Positions 32,547-43,894 of a stretch of DNA of 64,000 nt are shown here, piece after piece. The position numbers and the translations under genes are program-made. Every line of letters begins with the position of its first letter. The first letter of the stretch is position 1. A model generated the notes under the pieces. The model saw only the letters and a list, made by a program, of their open reading frames with translations, was not told the origin of the DNA and made no database searches. The stretch is from Frondihabitans sp. PAMC 28766. GTDB taxonomy: Bacteria > Actinomycetota > Actinomycetes > Actinomycetales > Microbacteriaceae. The stretch spans positions 1,488,001 to 1,552,000 of the forward strand of contig NZ_CP014513.1 in the NCBI RefSeq assembly GCF_001577365.1, given 5' to 3'.

Positions 32547-33608
32547 TCAGGCCGAGGCGAGCGACTCGGCGCCCGAGGCAGCACTCTCGTAGAAGGCCGG
32601 CTTCTCGAGCGCGTAGACGACGGGCTCCTTCTTGCCGGACTGCTGCGCGAGCACACCGGCGTCGGCGACGACCGACGCGAGGTAGCCGTCCCAGGCCGAC
32701 GGGCCGTCGATCTCGCCCTTGTGGGCGGCGTCGACCCAGCGCTGCACCTCGACGTCGTAGGCGGCACCGAAGCGCTCCTTGAACGAGGGGGTGACGCTCT
32801 GGCCGATGCGACCGGCGGAGGCGATGGAGACGGTCTCGGCTCGGCCGATCGAGGCGACTCCGCTCTCGAAGACGGCATCGGTCGTGACCTGGTAGCCGAA
32901 CTGCACGTTGACGTTGATCTCGACGATCGCGAGCACACCCGAGACGGTCTCGAGCAGCACGAACTGCGGGTCGAGCAGGCCGTCGGGTGCGAGCGAGTTG
33001 CGGCGCGGCTTCTTGACCTCGACCGAGACGATGGGCTCGCCGACGATGAACGGCACGGTGTCGATCTCGTGGATCACCGAGTCGGTGATCAGAGCGGACT
33101 CCGAGTAGTTCGGCGGCGTCGACGGGTTGCGGTGCGCGCAGTGCAGCGCGAGAAGGGCGCCGTTGTCGCCCGACTTCACGAGGTCGCGCAGCTCGTTGTA
33201 GCCCTTGTCGAAGCGGCGCATGAAGCCGACCTGGATGTGCGGGCGGTCGAGCTTCTGCTCGGCCTCGATGATGCGGAGGCTCGACTCGACGGTGTCGCTG
33301 AGGGGCTTCTCGGACAGGATCGCGAGACCCTTCTCGAGAGCCGGCAGGATCACGGGTTCGTGGAGGAACCCGGGCGTCGCGATGATCACGGCGTCGATCT
33401 CGGTGCCGGCGAGGGCTTCCTCGAACGAGGCGAAAGTCACGGCGCCGGGGGCGGTGGCGGCAGCGGCCGTGGCCCGGGCGGTGTCGGGGTCGACGACGGC
33501 GACCACCTCGGCACCCGAGATGCGCTGAGTGATGTGGCTGACGTGGTCGGCGCCCATCATGCCGGCGCCGACGACGGCGACCTTGAGGGGAGCGGGGGAG
33601 TTGCTCAT
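32547..33608 (-). CDS. iolG: Inositol 2-dehydrogenase
   Basis: 353-residue Gfo/Idh/MocA oxidoreductase. N-terminal Rossmann motif VAVVGAGMMGADH; catalytic-lysine motif LSEKPLSDT; then GFMRRFDKGYNELR and the IHEIDTVPF histidine/aspartate segment typical of IolG. Oxidises myo-inositol to 2-keto-myo-inositol with NAD+, the first catabolic step. Inside the iol operon between iolE and iolH. Confidence 0.9.
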   Translation of the reverse strand: MSNSPAPLKVAVVGAGMMGADHVSHITQRISGAEVVAVVDPDTARATAAAATAPGAVTFASFEEALAGTEIDAVIIATPGFLHEPVILPALEKGLAILSEKPLSDTVESSLRIIEAEQKLDRPHIQVGFMRRFDKGYNELRDLVKSGDNGALLALHCAHRNPSTPPNYSESALITDSVIHEIDTVPFIVGEPIVSVEVKKPRRNSLAPDGLLDPQFVLLETVSGVLAIVEINVNVQFGYQVTTDAVFESGVASIGRAETVSIASAGRIGQSVTPSFKERFGAAYDVEVQRWVDAAHKGEIDGPSAWDGYLASVVADAGVLAQQSGKKEPVVYALEKPAFYESAASGAESLASA

Positions 33609-33650
33609 GATGTGCTTCTTTCCAGACGTGTCTGAGAACGACGGTGGTTT

Positions 33651-34583
33651 TTAGTGGACCCGGGCGTACGGGGAAGTCGCGAAGATGTGCTCGCGCGTGC
33701 GCGTCGCGATGCCGAGCGGCAGGTCGATCGACTCGACCGGGAACATGTCCTGCTCGACGATGCCGAAGATGTTCGGGTCGAGCTTCGCGACGGCCTCGAT
33801 GATCGGGGCGAGCTCGGGGATGCCCTTCGGCGGCTCGACCATGACGCCCATCGCGACGGCGTCGCCGAAGGGGATGTCGTTCTTCAGCACCGTGAAGCGG
33901 AGGTCGGAGTCGACCTGTTTGAGGTGCAGGTAGCCGATGCGCTCGGGGTAGGCCTCGATGAGGCGCACGTTGTCGCCGCCGTAGTACGCGAAGTGGCCGG
34001 TGTCGAGGCACAGGTTCGTGTACTGCTGGTCGGTGACGGCGAGGAAGCGCTCGGTCTCCTGGTACGTGCCCACATGGCTGTCCGCGTGGGTGTGGAACTG
34101 CTGGTGGATGCCGAACTCCTCGAGCAGGGCCTTGCCGAGCTTGTCGTGGCCGGCGCCGAGCTTGTCCCACTGCTCGTTCGTCAGCGTGCGCGCCTCGAGC
34201 ACCTCGGCCGTCGCATCGCTGCGCCACAGGTCGGGGATCACGACGAGCTGCTCGGCGCCCAGTGTGGCCGAGAGACCCGCGACGTTCAGCGCCTGGTCCC
34301 ACGCGCGCTGCCACTGATCGTCGCCCTTGTGGAAGCCCGTGAACACGGTGCCCGCCGAGAGCTTCAGGTTGCGCTTGCCCAGCTCGTCCTCGAGCTGGTG
34401 CGGGTCGGTCGGCAGGTACCCGAACGGGCCCAGCTCGAGCCACTCGTAGCCGGCCTTCTCGACCTCGTCGAGGAAGCGGTCCCACGGGATCTGGCTGGGG
34501 TGCTCCGGGAACCAGACGCCCCAGCTGTCAGGAGCGGTGCCGATCCGGATTCCGAGGTCGGTCGCGGGGAGAGTGGTAGTCAT
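33651..34583 (-). CDS. iolE: Myo-inosose-2 dehydratase-like TIM-barrel protein
   Basis: 310 residues. IGTAPDSWGVWFP at the N-terminus, LELGPFGYLP, QQFHTHADSHVG, NLCLDTGHFAYYGG and YLHLKQVDS mark the metal-dependent AP2-type barrel of IolE/MocC proteins. The expected step is dehydration of 2-keto-myo-inositol. The ATG start leaves 40 nt to iolD upstream. An isomerase (IolI) role cannot be excluded from sequence, but this is the only good IolE candidate here. Confidence 0.82.
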   Translation of the reverse strand: MTTTLPATDLGIRIGTAPDSWGVWFPEHPSQIPWDRFLDEVEKAGYEWLELGPFGYLPTDPHQLEDELGKRNLKLSAGTVFTGFHKGDDQWQRAWDQALNVAGLSATLGAEQLVVIPDLWRSDATAEVLEARTLTNEQWDKLGAGHDKLGKALLEEFGIHQQFHTHADSHVGTYQETERFLAVTDQQYTNLCLDTGHFAYYGGDNVRLIEAYPERIGYLHLKQVDSDLRFTVLKNDIPFGDAVAMGVMVEPPKGIPELAPIIEAVAKLDPNIFGIVEQDMFPVESIDLPLGIATRTREHIFATSPYARVH

Positions 34584-34623
34584 GACTGCTCTGTCTTCTT
34601 TCTGAAGGGGGTGTTGATGGTGA

Positions 34624-36546
34624 TCAGCCGAGCAGCGGGCGCTGTTTGGCCTGCTCGACGACGTACTGCTCGCGCGCCTTCCGGGTGCTCTCGATGGCGG
34701 AGACCTGTGCCACCGGCACGTCCCACCAGCCGGCACCGTCGGGCGCGTAGATCAGGGGGTCGGAGTTGATGTGGATCAACGTCGACGTGGTCGACGCCTT
34801 CGCCGTGGCCATCGCGGCCGACAGGGCGTCGATCGCGTCGACCTCGGCCGACGGGTCGATCTCGATGACGTCGATGCCGTAGCTCCGGGCGTTCGCCGCC
34901 AGGTCGACCGGCAGGATCTCCGAGCCCTGGAAGTCCTGGTGAGCCTCGTCGAACTTGCGGTACAGAGTGCCGAAGCGCTCCGACCCGACCGTTTCGGAGA
35001 GATGGCCGATCGACGCGTAGCCCTGGTTCTGGATCAGCACCACGATGATCTTGATGCCCTCGGCGACTGCTGTCACGAGCTCGGTGTGCAGCATCAGGTA
35101 GCTGCCGTCGCCGACCATCACGATGACGTCGCGCTCGGGGGCGCCTCGCTTGACGCCCAGGCCGCCGGCGATCTCGTAGCCCATCGTCGAGAACGCGTAC
35201 TCGACGTGGTAGCCGAGTGCGTCGCGAACACGCCAGAGCTTGTGGAGGTCACCCGGCAGTGATCCTGCCGCCTGCACCACGACGTCGGTCGGGTCGGACG
35301 CGGCCTGGACGGCGCCGATGATCTCGGACTGGCCGGGCAGCGCCAGGTGCGACGGGAGGAAGCTCTCGTCGACGAGGTCGTCCCACTTCGCCTTCTCGCT
35401 CGCGATGCGCTGCGCGTAGGCCTCGTCGACGTGGAAGTCGGCCAGGGCGTCGAGCAGAGCCGAGAGGGTCTCGCGTGCGTCGGCGACGATCGGCAGCTGC
35501 GAGCCGTGCTTGTAGGCGTCGAACGACTGCACGTTGATGTTGACGAATTTCACGTCAGGATCCTGGAACGCGGTTCGCGACGCCGTGGTGAAGTCGCTGT
35601 AGCGCGTGCCGATGCCGATCACGACGTCGGCCTCGGCCGCCAGGTCGTTCGACGCGAGAGTGCCGGTGGCGCCGACGCCGCCGAGGTTCTGGGCGTGGTC
35701 CCACAGGAGGGCCCCGCCGCCGGCCTGCGAGGTACCGACCGGGATGCCGGTGGCCTCGGCGAACTGGCGCAGCTCGTCTTCGGCGCCCGAGTAGAGCACG
35801 CCGCCGCCGGCGACGATGAAGGGGCGCTTGGCGTTCTCGATGGCCTCGACCGCTCGGGCCAGCGGGCCCTTCTCGGGCAGCGGGCGGCGGATGTGCCACT
35901 CGCGGGGCTGCAGGAACTCGACGGGGACGTCGATCTCTTCGGCCTGGACGTCTTCGGGCAGGGCGATCGTCACCGCGCCGGTCTCGGCGGGGTCGGTGAG
36001 CACGCGCATGGCCGCGAGGGCGATCGAGAAGAGCTGCTCGGGGCGCTCGACGCGGTCGAAGAAGCGCGAGAGCGGGCGGAAGGCGTCGCTCACCTGCAGG
36101 CTCGTGTCGTGCGGGTGCTCCATCTGCTGCAGCACCGGGTCGGACACGCGGGTCGCGAAGGTGTCGCTCGGCAGCAGCAGAGCCGGCAGGCGGTTCGCTG
36201 TGGCCAGCGCCGCGCCCGTCAGGAGGTTGGCGGCGCCGGGGCCCACCGAGGCCGTCGACGCGTAGGTCGCACGGCGGCGGTGCATGCGTGCGTAGCCCAC
36301 CGACTGGTGCACCATCGCCTGCTCGTTGCGGGCCTGGTGGTAGGGCATGAGACCCGGGTCGGTCTCGTGGTACTGCTTGAGCGCCTGGCCGACGCCGGCC
36401 ACGTTGCCGTGGCCGAAGATGCCGAACACGCCGGGGATGGTGCGCTCGCGGATGTCGCCGTCGACCGTCCACTGGTTCGCGAGGAACTCGATCAGGGCCT
36501 GCCCGACGGTGAGTTTTTTGGTCTGCTGCTGGCGCGTTGTCGTCAT
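34624..36546 (-). CDS. iolD: 3D-(3,5/4)-trihydroxycyclohexane-1,2-dione hydrolase
   Basis: 640-residue ThDP-dependent enzyme. PGVFGIFGHGNVAGVGQAL, the catalytic glutamate region RNEQAMVH, TGAALATANRLPALLLPSD, and the ThDP/Mg motif VGDGSYLMLH ... QNQGYASIG are all typical of IolD. Opens the ring to 5-deoxy-glucuronate. Its ATG overlaps the iolB stop. Confidence 0.95.
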   Translation of the reverse strand: MTTTRQQQTKKLTVGQALIEFLANQWTVDGDIRERTIPGVFGIFGHGNVAGVGQALKQYHETDPGLMPYHQARNEQAMVHQSVGYARMHRRRATYASTASVGPGAANLLTGAALATANRLPALLLPSDTFATRVSDPVLQQMEHPHDTSLQVSDAFRPLSRFFDRVERPEQLFSIALAAMRVLTDPAETGAVTIALPEDVQAEEIDVPVEFLQPREWHIRRPLPEKGPLARAVEAIENAKRPFIVAGGGVLYSGAEDELRQFAEATGIPVGTSQAGGGALLWDHAQNLGGVGATGTLASNDLAAEADVVIGIGTRYSDFTTASRTAFQDPDVKFVNINVQSFDAYKHGSQLPIVADARETLSALLDALADFHVDEAYAQRIASEKAKWDDLVDESFLPSHLALPGQSEIIGAVQAASDPTDVVVQAAGSLPGDLHKLWRVRDALGYHVEYAFSTMGYEIAGGLGVKRGAPERDVIVMVGDGSYLMLHTELVTAVAEGIKIIVVLIQNQGYASIGHLSETVGSERFGTLYRKFDEAHQDFQGSEILPVDLAANARSYGIDVIEIDPSAEVDAIDALSAAMATAKASTTSTLIHINSDPLIYAPDGAGWWDVPVAQVSAIESTRKAREQYVVEQAKQRPLLG

Positions 36547-37452
36547 CGACTTGAGCCTTTCGGTGCTGCGGGTGAATACGGAAGGCGGGGGTCAGGATCC
36601 TGGGTCGCCCACAGGTCGCGAACCCAGCCGTGGGCCGGGTCGTCGGTGATGTTCCACACCCGCTCGGGGTCGGGCCCTGCCATCACGTTGAGGTAGTAGA
36701 GGTCGTAGCCGGGGGCCGCGACCGCCGGGCCGTGGTAGCCGAACGGCACCAGCGCGATGTCGCCCGAGTGGACCATCCGGTCGATCGAGATCTCGCCGGC
36801 CGGAGACGAGTAGGTCGCGAACATGCCGAACGGGGCCGCCTCGGCCGGAGCGTCGACACCTCGCGAGACCTCGGTCTCGAAGTAGTAGATCTCTTCGAGG
36901 CGCGACTCGACGCCGGAGACGGCCTCGTCGTGCTTGTGGGCGGGAAGGACGACCAGTTCTCGGCCGGGGTCAGCACCTCGCAGACGATGAGCTTCTGCGC
37001 GTGCAGGCCCTGAGGGGTGCCGTAGTTGTGCACCTGGCGGGTCGAGCGGCCGGCACCGCGGATCTCGATCGGGATGTCCGCCTTGCGGAGCACCTCGACG
37101 TCGAGCACCTCGGTGGCCGGCGCCTCGGCGACCGCCACGCGGCCGGAGCCGGTGAGGGTCGACGTGGTGCCGACGCCGAGGTAGGCGACGTCGGGCGGGC
37201 CGTCGAAGACCGACGCCCGACCCTCGAGGTCGATGGACCCGGATCCTGACGCATTCGTCCACTCGACGTGCACGTCGCCCACCAGCGGGACGACCATGCG
37301 CTCGATGCCGGGCTCGTCGAGGGTCAACTCGGCGACACCGCCGTCGAACTGACCGATGCGGATACCCGTGTGCTGCCAGCCGTCGAGAGTGTCGTCGACC
37401 ACACCCTCCCAGCCTGTCCGCGCGAGGGAGCCTCGAGGGTAGAACCACTCGC

Positions 37453-37456
<4 letters not shown>
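36543..37456 (-). CDS. iolB: 5-deoxy-glucuronate isomerase (apparent frameshift)
   Basis: Cupin-type isomerase, about 304 residues after restoring one base. The N-terminal two thirds (MSEWFYPRGSLA; RQVHNYGTPQGLHAQKLIVC; TPAENWSSFP) and the C-terminal part (HKHDEAVSGVESRLEEIYYF; GDIALVPFGYHGPAVAAPGY) lie in different frames. They join if the G3 run at 36938-36940 is one longer, which restores the SSFPPHKHDE cupin metal motif. Converts 5-deoxy-glucuronate to 2-deoxy-5-keto-gluconate. Overlaps both neighbours by 4 nt. Confidence 0.88.
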
Positions 37457-38982
<1,526 letters not shown>

Positions 38983-39018
38983 TGTGCGACTTCCGATCTG
39001 TCGTGCGGGATGAAGGAA

Positions 39019-39929
39019 CTAGGCGTTGGACTGGGCGGGGACGCCGGCATGGACCAGCCCCGCGGCGATATCGACTGCACCTGCGACATCGCCGTCCGGG
39101 GGGTACAGAAGGGTGCGGCCCACAGTGAGGCCGCGGACGCCGGGTTGCTCGAGTGCCGTCGCCCACTTCGCGTACGTCTCGAGGGGCGCGCGGCGGGGTC
39201 GCCGCCGAGGAGGAGCGTGGGCAGGGTCGTCGCGGCCATGACGCGCTCCATGTCGTCGACGACGGGCAGCTTGAGCCAGCTGTACGCGGTCGATTCGCCG
39301 AGCCCCGACGAGATCGCGACCGACTTGATCACGGCCTCGGTCGAGAGATCGTTGACGATGCGACCGTCGACCCACTCGGAGACGAACGGCTCGAGCATGA
39401 TCGGCAGCGAGAGTGCGGCCGACGCGGTGACGGCGCGTGCCGTCGCCTCGATCGTGTCGGCGGTGCCGGGGTCTGCGAGGTTGATGCGCACGAGCAGCTT
39501 CGCGAAGTCGAAGCGGGCGTCGACGATCGATTGGGCCGAGTAGGCGGTGAAGCGGTCGTCCATCTCGAAGGAGGCCCCCTGCAGGCCGCCGCGGTTCATC
39601 GATCCGACGACGACCTTGCCGTCCAGGGCGCCGAGGAGGGCGAGGTCTTCGAGGATGTCGGGGGTGCCGAGCACCCCGTCGACGCCGGGGCGTTCGAGGG
39701 CGACCACGAGGCGGCGCAGCAGCTCGCCGCGGTCGGACATCGCGAGGGAGTCGCCGCGAACACCGAGGGCACCGCGAGCGGTGTGGTCGGCGGCGACGAT
39801 GAAGAGCTTGTTGTCGCCCTCGAGCAGCGGCCGGCGGCGTCGCTCGCGGAGCGCGGTGCCGATCATCCCGGGGTCGGTCGCTCGGATCTCGCGGAGGCGA
39901 GCGATGTCGGCGGTGGTGACGTCAGACAT
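39019..39929 (-). CDS. Cgl0159-family (beta/alpha)8 aldolase-like protein (apparent frameshift)
   Basis: About 303 residues when restored. N-terminal part: LFIVAADHTARGALGV, VDGVLGTPDILEDLALLG, VVVGSMNRGGLQGASFEMDD, LEPFVSEW, LLLGGDPAA. The C-terminal part (LETYAKWATALEQPGVRGLT, GRTLLYPPDG) is in another frame. One extra base in the G4 run at 39183-39186 joins them. The family sits in actinobacterial iol operons and probably does the IolJ-type cleavage of 2-deoxy-5-keto-gluconate 6-phosphate. Overlaps iolC by 8 nt. Confidence 0.82.
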
Positions 39930-40890
39930 GAAGGGCCTCCTCCAGCACTGCTTCGACCTCGGCGGCCGTCGGCATGGCGGTGGAGCACTCGAAGCGGGTG
40001 GCGACGATGCCGCCGGCCGCGTTCGCGAAGCGCAGGACGGTGTCGAGGCTCCAGCCCTCGATGAGGCCGTGGATGAGCGCACCACCGAAGCCGTCACCCG
40101 ATCCGAGGCCGTTCACGACCTTGACCAGGTGGGCCGGCACCTCGATGGTCTCGTCGGCCGTCTTGGCGAGCACGCCCTTGGGGCCCTGCTTGACGATGGC
40201 GAGCTCGACGCCGCGTTCGAGAAGCGCGTCGGCGGCGCGATACGGGTCGGTCTCGCCGACCGCCACCTCGCACTCTTCGCGGTTGCCCACGGCGACGGTG
40301 ACGTGCTCGAGAGCACGGGCGACCTCGCGGGTGGCGACCTCGGGCGACGACCAGAACATCGGTCGGTAATCGAGATCCAGGATCGTGAGCGGGCGACGGC
40401 CTCGAGCCTCGTAGGCGATGTGATGGGCCTGGCGGCTCGGCTCCTCGGAGAGCCCGGTGACCGTCGTCCAGAACACCCGGGCCTGCTCGATGGCGGCGAG
40501 GTCGAGCGACTTGGCCGTGATCATGAGGTCGGGGGCCTTCGGGGCCCGGTAGAAGTAGAGCGGGAAGTCGTCGGGCGGGAAGATCTCGCAGAAGGTCACC
40601 GGCGTCTTGAGACCGGCGATCGTCGAGATGAAGTCGGTGGCGACGCCCAGGCGCTTGAGCTCGCGGACGACGTAGCGCCCGAACGGGTCGTCGCCGGTGC
40701 GCGTGATGACGGCGCTGCGACGGCCGTACCGCCCGGCTGCGATGGCGACGTTCGTCGCGCTGCCGCCCACCGACTTGCTGAACGACTCGACGTCCTCGAG
40801 GTGCATCCCGACCTGCTGCGGATAGATGTCGACCCCGACGCGACCCATGGTCACGACGTCGAACGGTGCTCTGATGTCTGTCTGAGTCAT
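39922..40890 (-). CDS. iolC: 5-dehydro-2-deoxygluconokinase
   Basis: 322-residue PfkB-type carbohydrate kinase. The N-terminal signature KSVGGSATNVAIAAGRYG and the C-terminal ATP/anion-hole motif NGLGSGDGFGGALIHGL (with catalytic Asp) are intact. Phosphorylates 2-deoxy-5-keto-gluconate. First gene of the eight-gene iol operon; the promoter is described at 40939. Confidence 0.93.
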   Translation of the reverse strand: MTQTDIRAPFDVVTMGRVGVDIYPQQVGMHLEDVESFSKSVGGSATNVAIAAGRYGRRSAVITRTGDDPFGRYVVRELKRLGVATDFISTIAGLKTPVTFCEIFPPDDFPLYFYRAPKAPDLMITAKSLDLAAIEQARVFWTTVTGLSEEPSRQAHHIAYEARGRRPLTILDLDYRPMFWSSPEVATREVARALEHVTVAVGNREECEVAVGETDPYRAADALLERGVELAIVKQGPKGVLAKTADETIEVPAHLVKVVNGLGSGDGFGGALIHGLIEGWSLDTVLRFANAAGGIVATRFECSTAMPTAAEVEAVLEEALHV

Positions 40891-40938
40891 ACTCCGTCGT
40901 ACAACTTTCTGTCTCGAGGCGGTGAAGGGAACATCAGC

Positions 40939-40971
40939 AGACTACCCCCTCAATGGCTTAATGTCAGGACA
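40939..40971 (-). promoter_or_regulatory. iolC promoter and shared IolR-like operator
   Basis: On the - strand: -35 CTGACA (40962-40967), 17-nt spacer, -10 TAGTCT (40939-40944). The decamer TGTCCTGACA (reverse strand, 40962-40971) matches the recalled IolR motif and overlaps both the -35 and, on the other strand, the ATG of the divergent dehydrogenase gene. It is the core of the 12-bp dyad ATGTCAGGACAT (40961-40972). Confidence 0.75.
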
Positions 40972-42068
40972 TGGATGAATCGCAGATCGTGAACTCAGCT
41001 TCCGCCCGCTCTCTGCCAGAATCCGGCGCGGCGTCGCTCCGGTTCGGGATCGTCGGCTACGGCGCCGGCGGCAAGTACTTCCACGCCCCGTTCGTCAAGG
41101 CGGCACGGGGCATCGAGCTCGTCGGCGTCGTCGCGCGCTCGGCTGATAAGAAGGCGCAGATCATCCAGGATCTGCCCGGCGTCGCCGTCTTCGACAGCCT
41201 CACCGACCTCCTTGCCGCCGGGGTCGACGCCGTTACCGTCACCACCCCGCCGGCAACTCGCCGCGCGCTCGTCCTCGAGGCCGTCGCAGCCGGCGTGCAC
41301 GTCGTCGCCGACAAGCCCTTCGCGCCCAGTGCTCTCTCTGCGGTCGAGCTCGCCGAGGCGGCCGAGAAGGCCGGCGTCGTGCTGTCCGTCTATCACAACC
41401 GCCGCTTCGACGCGGACGCCCTCACCCTGAAGAAGGTGCTCGACTCCGGTCGCCTCGGTGACGTCTGGCGCTTCCACTCCCGCTTCGACCTCGACGACGC
41501 CGTCTCTCTCGAGGCCGGCCCCGACGGCGGCCTGCTGCGCGACCTCGGATCGCACATCGTCGACCAGGCCGTGTGGCTCTTCGGCGACGTCGACGAGGTG
41601 TCGGCGCAGCTCGACTGGGTCGACCTGCCAGAGGGGCGGACGGATGCCGGCTTCGTCGTGATCCTGAAGCACGCGAACGGTGTGGCGTCGTACGTGTCGG
41701 CGTCGAAGCTCAACCACGTCGAGAAGAAGCAGCTGCTCGTCTACGGCGCCGACGGCAGCTACGAGTCGGACGGCACCGACGTGCAGGCCCAGGCGATCTT
41801 CGCCGGTCGACGCCCGGCCGACGACGTCGAGGGCTGGGGCTACGAAGCCGAGTCACGCTGGGGTGTGCTGCGCACGGCCGACGGCGACGAGGTCGTCCCG
41901 TCCGCGCAGGGCTCGTACGTCGACTTCTACGAGCAGTTTGCCGCGGCCGTCCGCGGCGAGGGCGAGGCGCCGTCCCCCGCGCGCGACGGCATCCGCACCC
42001 TCGCCGTGCTCGACGCGGCTCGTCGCAGCGGCGAGGAGGGCGGCTGGCAGCCCGTCGCCGACTTCTGA
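40971..42068 (+). CDS. Gfo/Idh/MocA oxidoreductase, scyllo-inositol dehydrogenase-like
   Basis: 365 residues. FGIVGYGAGGKYFHAPFV (Rossmann), VVADKPFAPSALSAVELAE (catalytic lysine), SVYHNRRFDADALTLKKVL and DLGSHIVDQAVWLFG. The YHNRRFD segment and GAGGKxFH are typical of YdgJ/IolW-like NADP-dependent scyllo-inositol dehydrogenases. Divergent from the iol operon with an IolR-like site at its start, so inositol stereoisomer use is likely. Convergent with the SDR gene (7-nt gap). Confidence 0.85.
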   Translation: MDESQIVNSASARSLPESGAASLRFGIVGYGAGGKYFHAPFVKAARGIELVGVVARSADKKAQIIQDLPGVAVFDSLTDLLAAGVDAVTVTTPPATRRALVLEAVAAGVHVVADKPFAPSALSAVELAEAAEKAGVVLSVYHNRRFDADALTLKKVLDSGRLGDVWRFHSRFDLDDAVSLEAGPDGGLLRDLGSHIVDQAVWLFGDVDEVSAQLDWVDLPEGRTDAGFVVILKHANGVASYVSASKLNHVEKKQLLVYGADGSYESDGTDVQAQAIFAGRRPADDVEGWGYEAESRWGVLRTADGDEVVPSAQGSYVDFYEQFAAAVRGEGEAPSPARDGIRTLAVLDAARRSGEEGGWQPVADF

Positions 42069-42075
42069 GGCGGGG

Positions 42076-42900
42076 CTAGAAGCCGGTGCTGCGCGAGACG
42101 TCGGCCCAGGCGTCGGCCTCGTCGAGCAGCCCCTGCAGCCCCTGACGGAATCCGCCGAGTGCGTCGTCGCCGAGGATCAGCATGAACGGCGGCTTCTCGG
42201 CTTCGACTGCGCCGATGATGGCGGTGGCGGCCTTGTCGGGGTCGCCGGGCTGCGTGCCGTGCACGGTGTCGTTCTCGATGCGGCGCGGGCCCGCAGTCTC
42301 GGCGTAGTCGGCGATCGGCTCGGCCGACTGCGTCAGCGAGCGGCCGGCGAAGTCGGTGCGGAAGCCGCCCGGCTCGACGACGGTCACGTGGATGCCGAGG
42401 GGCTCGACCTCTTTGGCCAACGAGCCCGACAGCGCCTCCAGAGCCGCCTTCACGGCCGAGTAGTAGCCCGAGCCGGGAGGCGAGATCCGCGCGCCGATCG
42501 ACGAGACGTTGACGATGGAGCCGCTGCGCCGCGCGCGCATTCCCGGCAGCACGGCCTTGATGGTGGCGACCGAGCCGAACAGGTGCGTGTCGAACAGCTG
42601 CTGCACGGCGTCGACCTCGCCCTCCTCGACGGCCGCGCGATAGCCGTAGCCCGCATTGTTGACGAGCACGTCGATCGCGCCGAAGCGGTCGATTCCGGCC
42701 TGGACGGCGGCCGCGACCTGAGAGTCGTCGGTCACGTCGAGGGCGACGGCGAGAGCCGAGTCGGGGAACTGCGACTGCAGATCGGCGACGGCGTCGACAT
42801 TGCGAGCGGTGACGACGGCGCTGTGGCCAGCGGCGAGGACGGCGGCGGCCAGGTGGCGGCCGAGCCCTGTCGAGCAGCCAGTGATGAGCCAGGTGGACAT
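42076..42900 (-). CDS. Short-chain dehydrogenase/reductase
   Basis: 274 residues of the classical SDR family: cofactor motif TGCSTGLGRHLA, NNAGYGY, active-site Ser in NVSSIG and YxxxK in YYSAVKAAL. The C-terminal half resembles actinobacterial oxidoreductases of unknown substrate. Single gene; nothing ties it to inositol. Confidence 0.88.
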   Translation of the reverse strand: MSTWLITGCSTGLGRHLAAAVLAAGHSAVVTARNVDAVADLQSQFPDSALAVALDVTDDSQVAAAVQAGIDRFGAIDVLVNNAGYGYRAAVEEGEVDAVQQLFDTHLFGSVATIKAVLPGMRARRSGSIVNVSSIGARISPPGSGYYSAVKAALEALSGSLAKEVEPLGIHVTVVEPGGFRTDFAGRSLTQSAEPIADYAETAGPRRIENDTVHGTQPGDPDKAATAIIGAVEAEKPPFMLILGDDALGGFRQGLQGLLDEADAWADVSRSTGF

Positions 42901-43123
42901 GCGATTCCTAACGGGGTGAGTTGTGATGCCGTGCTGTCCCAGTCAACACCGGGGAGCCGAACCTCCTCCGCACCTCGGATGAGCACTGCTCACTGGTCAC
43001 GAGTGGGTAACGGTGCGAATCGGAGCAATCCGCTGGGGCGGGGGTGGCGAATACCTGACATCGGGCAAACGCCTACTGAACATCCAAGAGACGTTCACGC
43101 TTCATCCAACAAAGGATAAGAAA

Positions 43124-43795
43124 ATGCGCAAGATCTCCAAAGCTGGAATCAGCTTCGCTGCTGCCGCCGTTCTCGTCGCCGGTGTCGCCGGTGTCGGTGT
43201 CACTCAGGCCAACGCGGCCTCGACGCACCTCGCCGCCGCGAAGAGCATCCCCGCCCCCGCCGCTGCCGTTCCCGCCGTTCTCGGTGGTACCACGGGTGTA
43301 GCGCTGGACAGCAACTTCCTCGCCGCGCTCAAGAGCTTGAAGCTGACCCCGTCGGTGTACGGCACGGCGAAGCTCACCGGTAGCGACATCACCTTCCCGA
43401 TCACGGGCGGCTCGGTCGTCTACTGGTCGCCGAAGAGCAACTACCGCCCGTACGTGCAGGGCATCCTCGAGCACGACGGTTCGGGCCTCACTCTGACGTC
43501 GGGTGCGACGTCGGTCACGCTCGCCGACTTCACCATCAACCCCGGCAACTCGCTGCTCTACGGCGATGTCTCGGTCAACGGCAAGGTCGCGGCCGTCCAG
43601 GCTCCGCTGTTCAACCTTCACGGTGGCACGCTCAAGCCGCTGCAGCTGCAGGGCAAGGACGCGATCCTGACCGGCACCACCGTCCACGTGTCGTCGACGG
43701 CTGCTTCGCTGCTCGACTCGACGTTCAAGACCACCGCGGTCAAGGCGGACCTCCTCGTCGGTGTCGCCACCATCACCGCTCAGATCTCCAAGTAA
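43124..43795 (+). CDS. Secreted protein of unknown function
   Basis: 223 residues. Sec signal peptide (MRKISKAGISFAAAAVLVAG, cleavage near NAAS at about 32), an Ala/Pro-rich linker, and a beta-rich mature domain: GSDITFPITGGSVVYWSPKS, YVQGILEHDGSGLTLTSGAT, DFTINPGNSLLYGDVSVNG. No cysteine, sortase or membrane anchor, so probably released. I recognise the layout from actinobacterial secreted proteins but cannot assign a function. Good RBS AAAGGA before the ATG and a clear terminator after. The 223-nt gap upstream holds no other feature I can support. Confidence 0.75.
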   Translation: MRKISKAGISFAAAAVLVAGVAGVGVTQANAASTHLAAAKSIPAPAAAVPAVLGGTTGVALDSNFLAALKSLKLTPSVYGTAKLTGSDITFPITGGSVVYWSPKSNYRPYVQGILEHDGSGLTLTSGATSVTLADFTINPGNSLLYGDVSVNGKVAAVQAPLFNLHGGTLKPLQLQGKDAILTGTTVHVSSTAASLLDSTFKTTAVKADLLVGVATITAQISK

Positions 43796-43824
43796 CACCT
43801 GCTCCACGCTCCACGCTCCATCCC

Positions 43825-43860
43825 GAAGGGCCTCTCGCCGTGCTGTGCGAGGGGCCCTTC
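43825..43860 (+). terminator. Terminator after the secreted-protein gene
   Basis: GAAGGGCCTCTCGC (43825-43838) pairs with GCGAGGGGCCCTTC (43847-43860) with one G-U pair and an 8-nt loop. Also correctly placed for the convergent - strand gene ending at 43895. Confidence 0.75.
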
Positions 43861-43894
43861 GTCATGCTCGGGGTGCATCGGAGACGGACGAGAG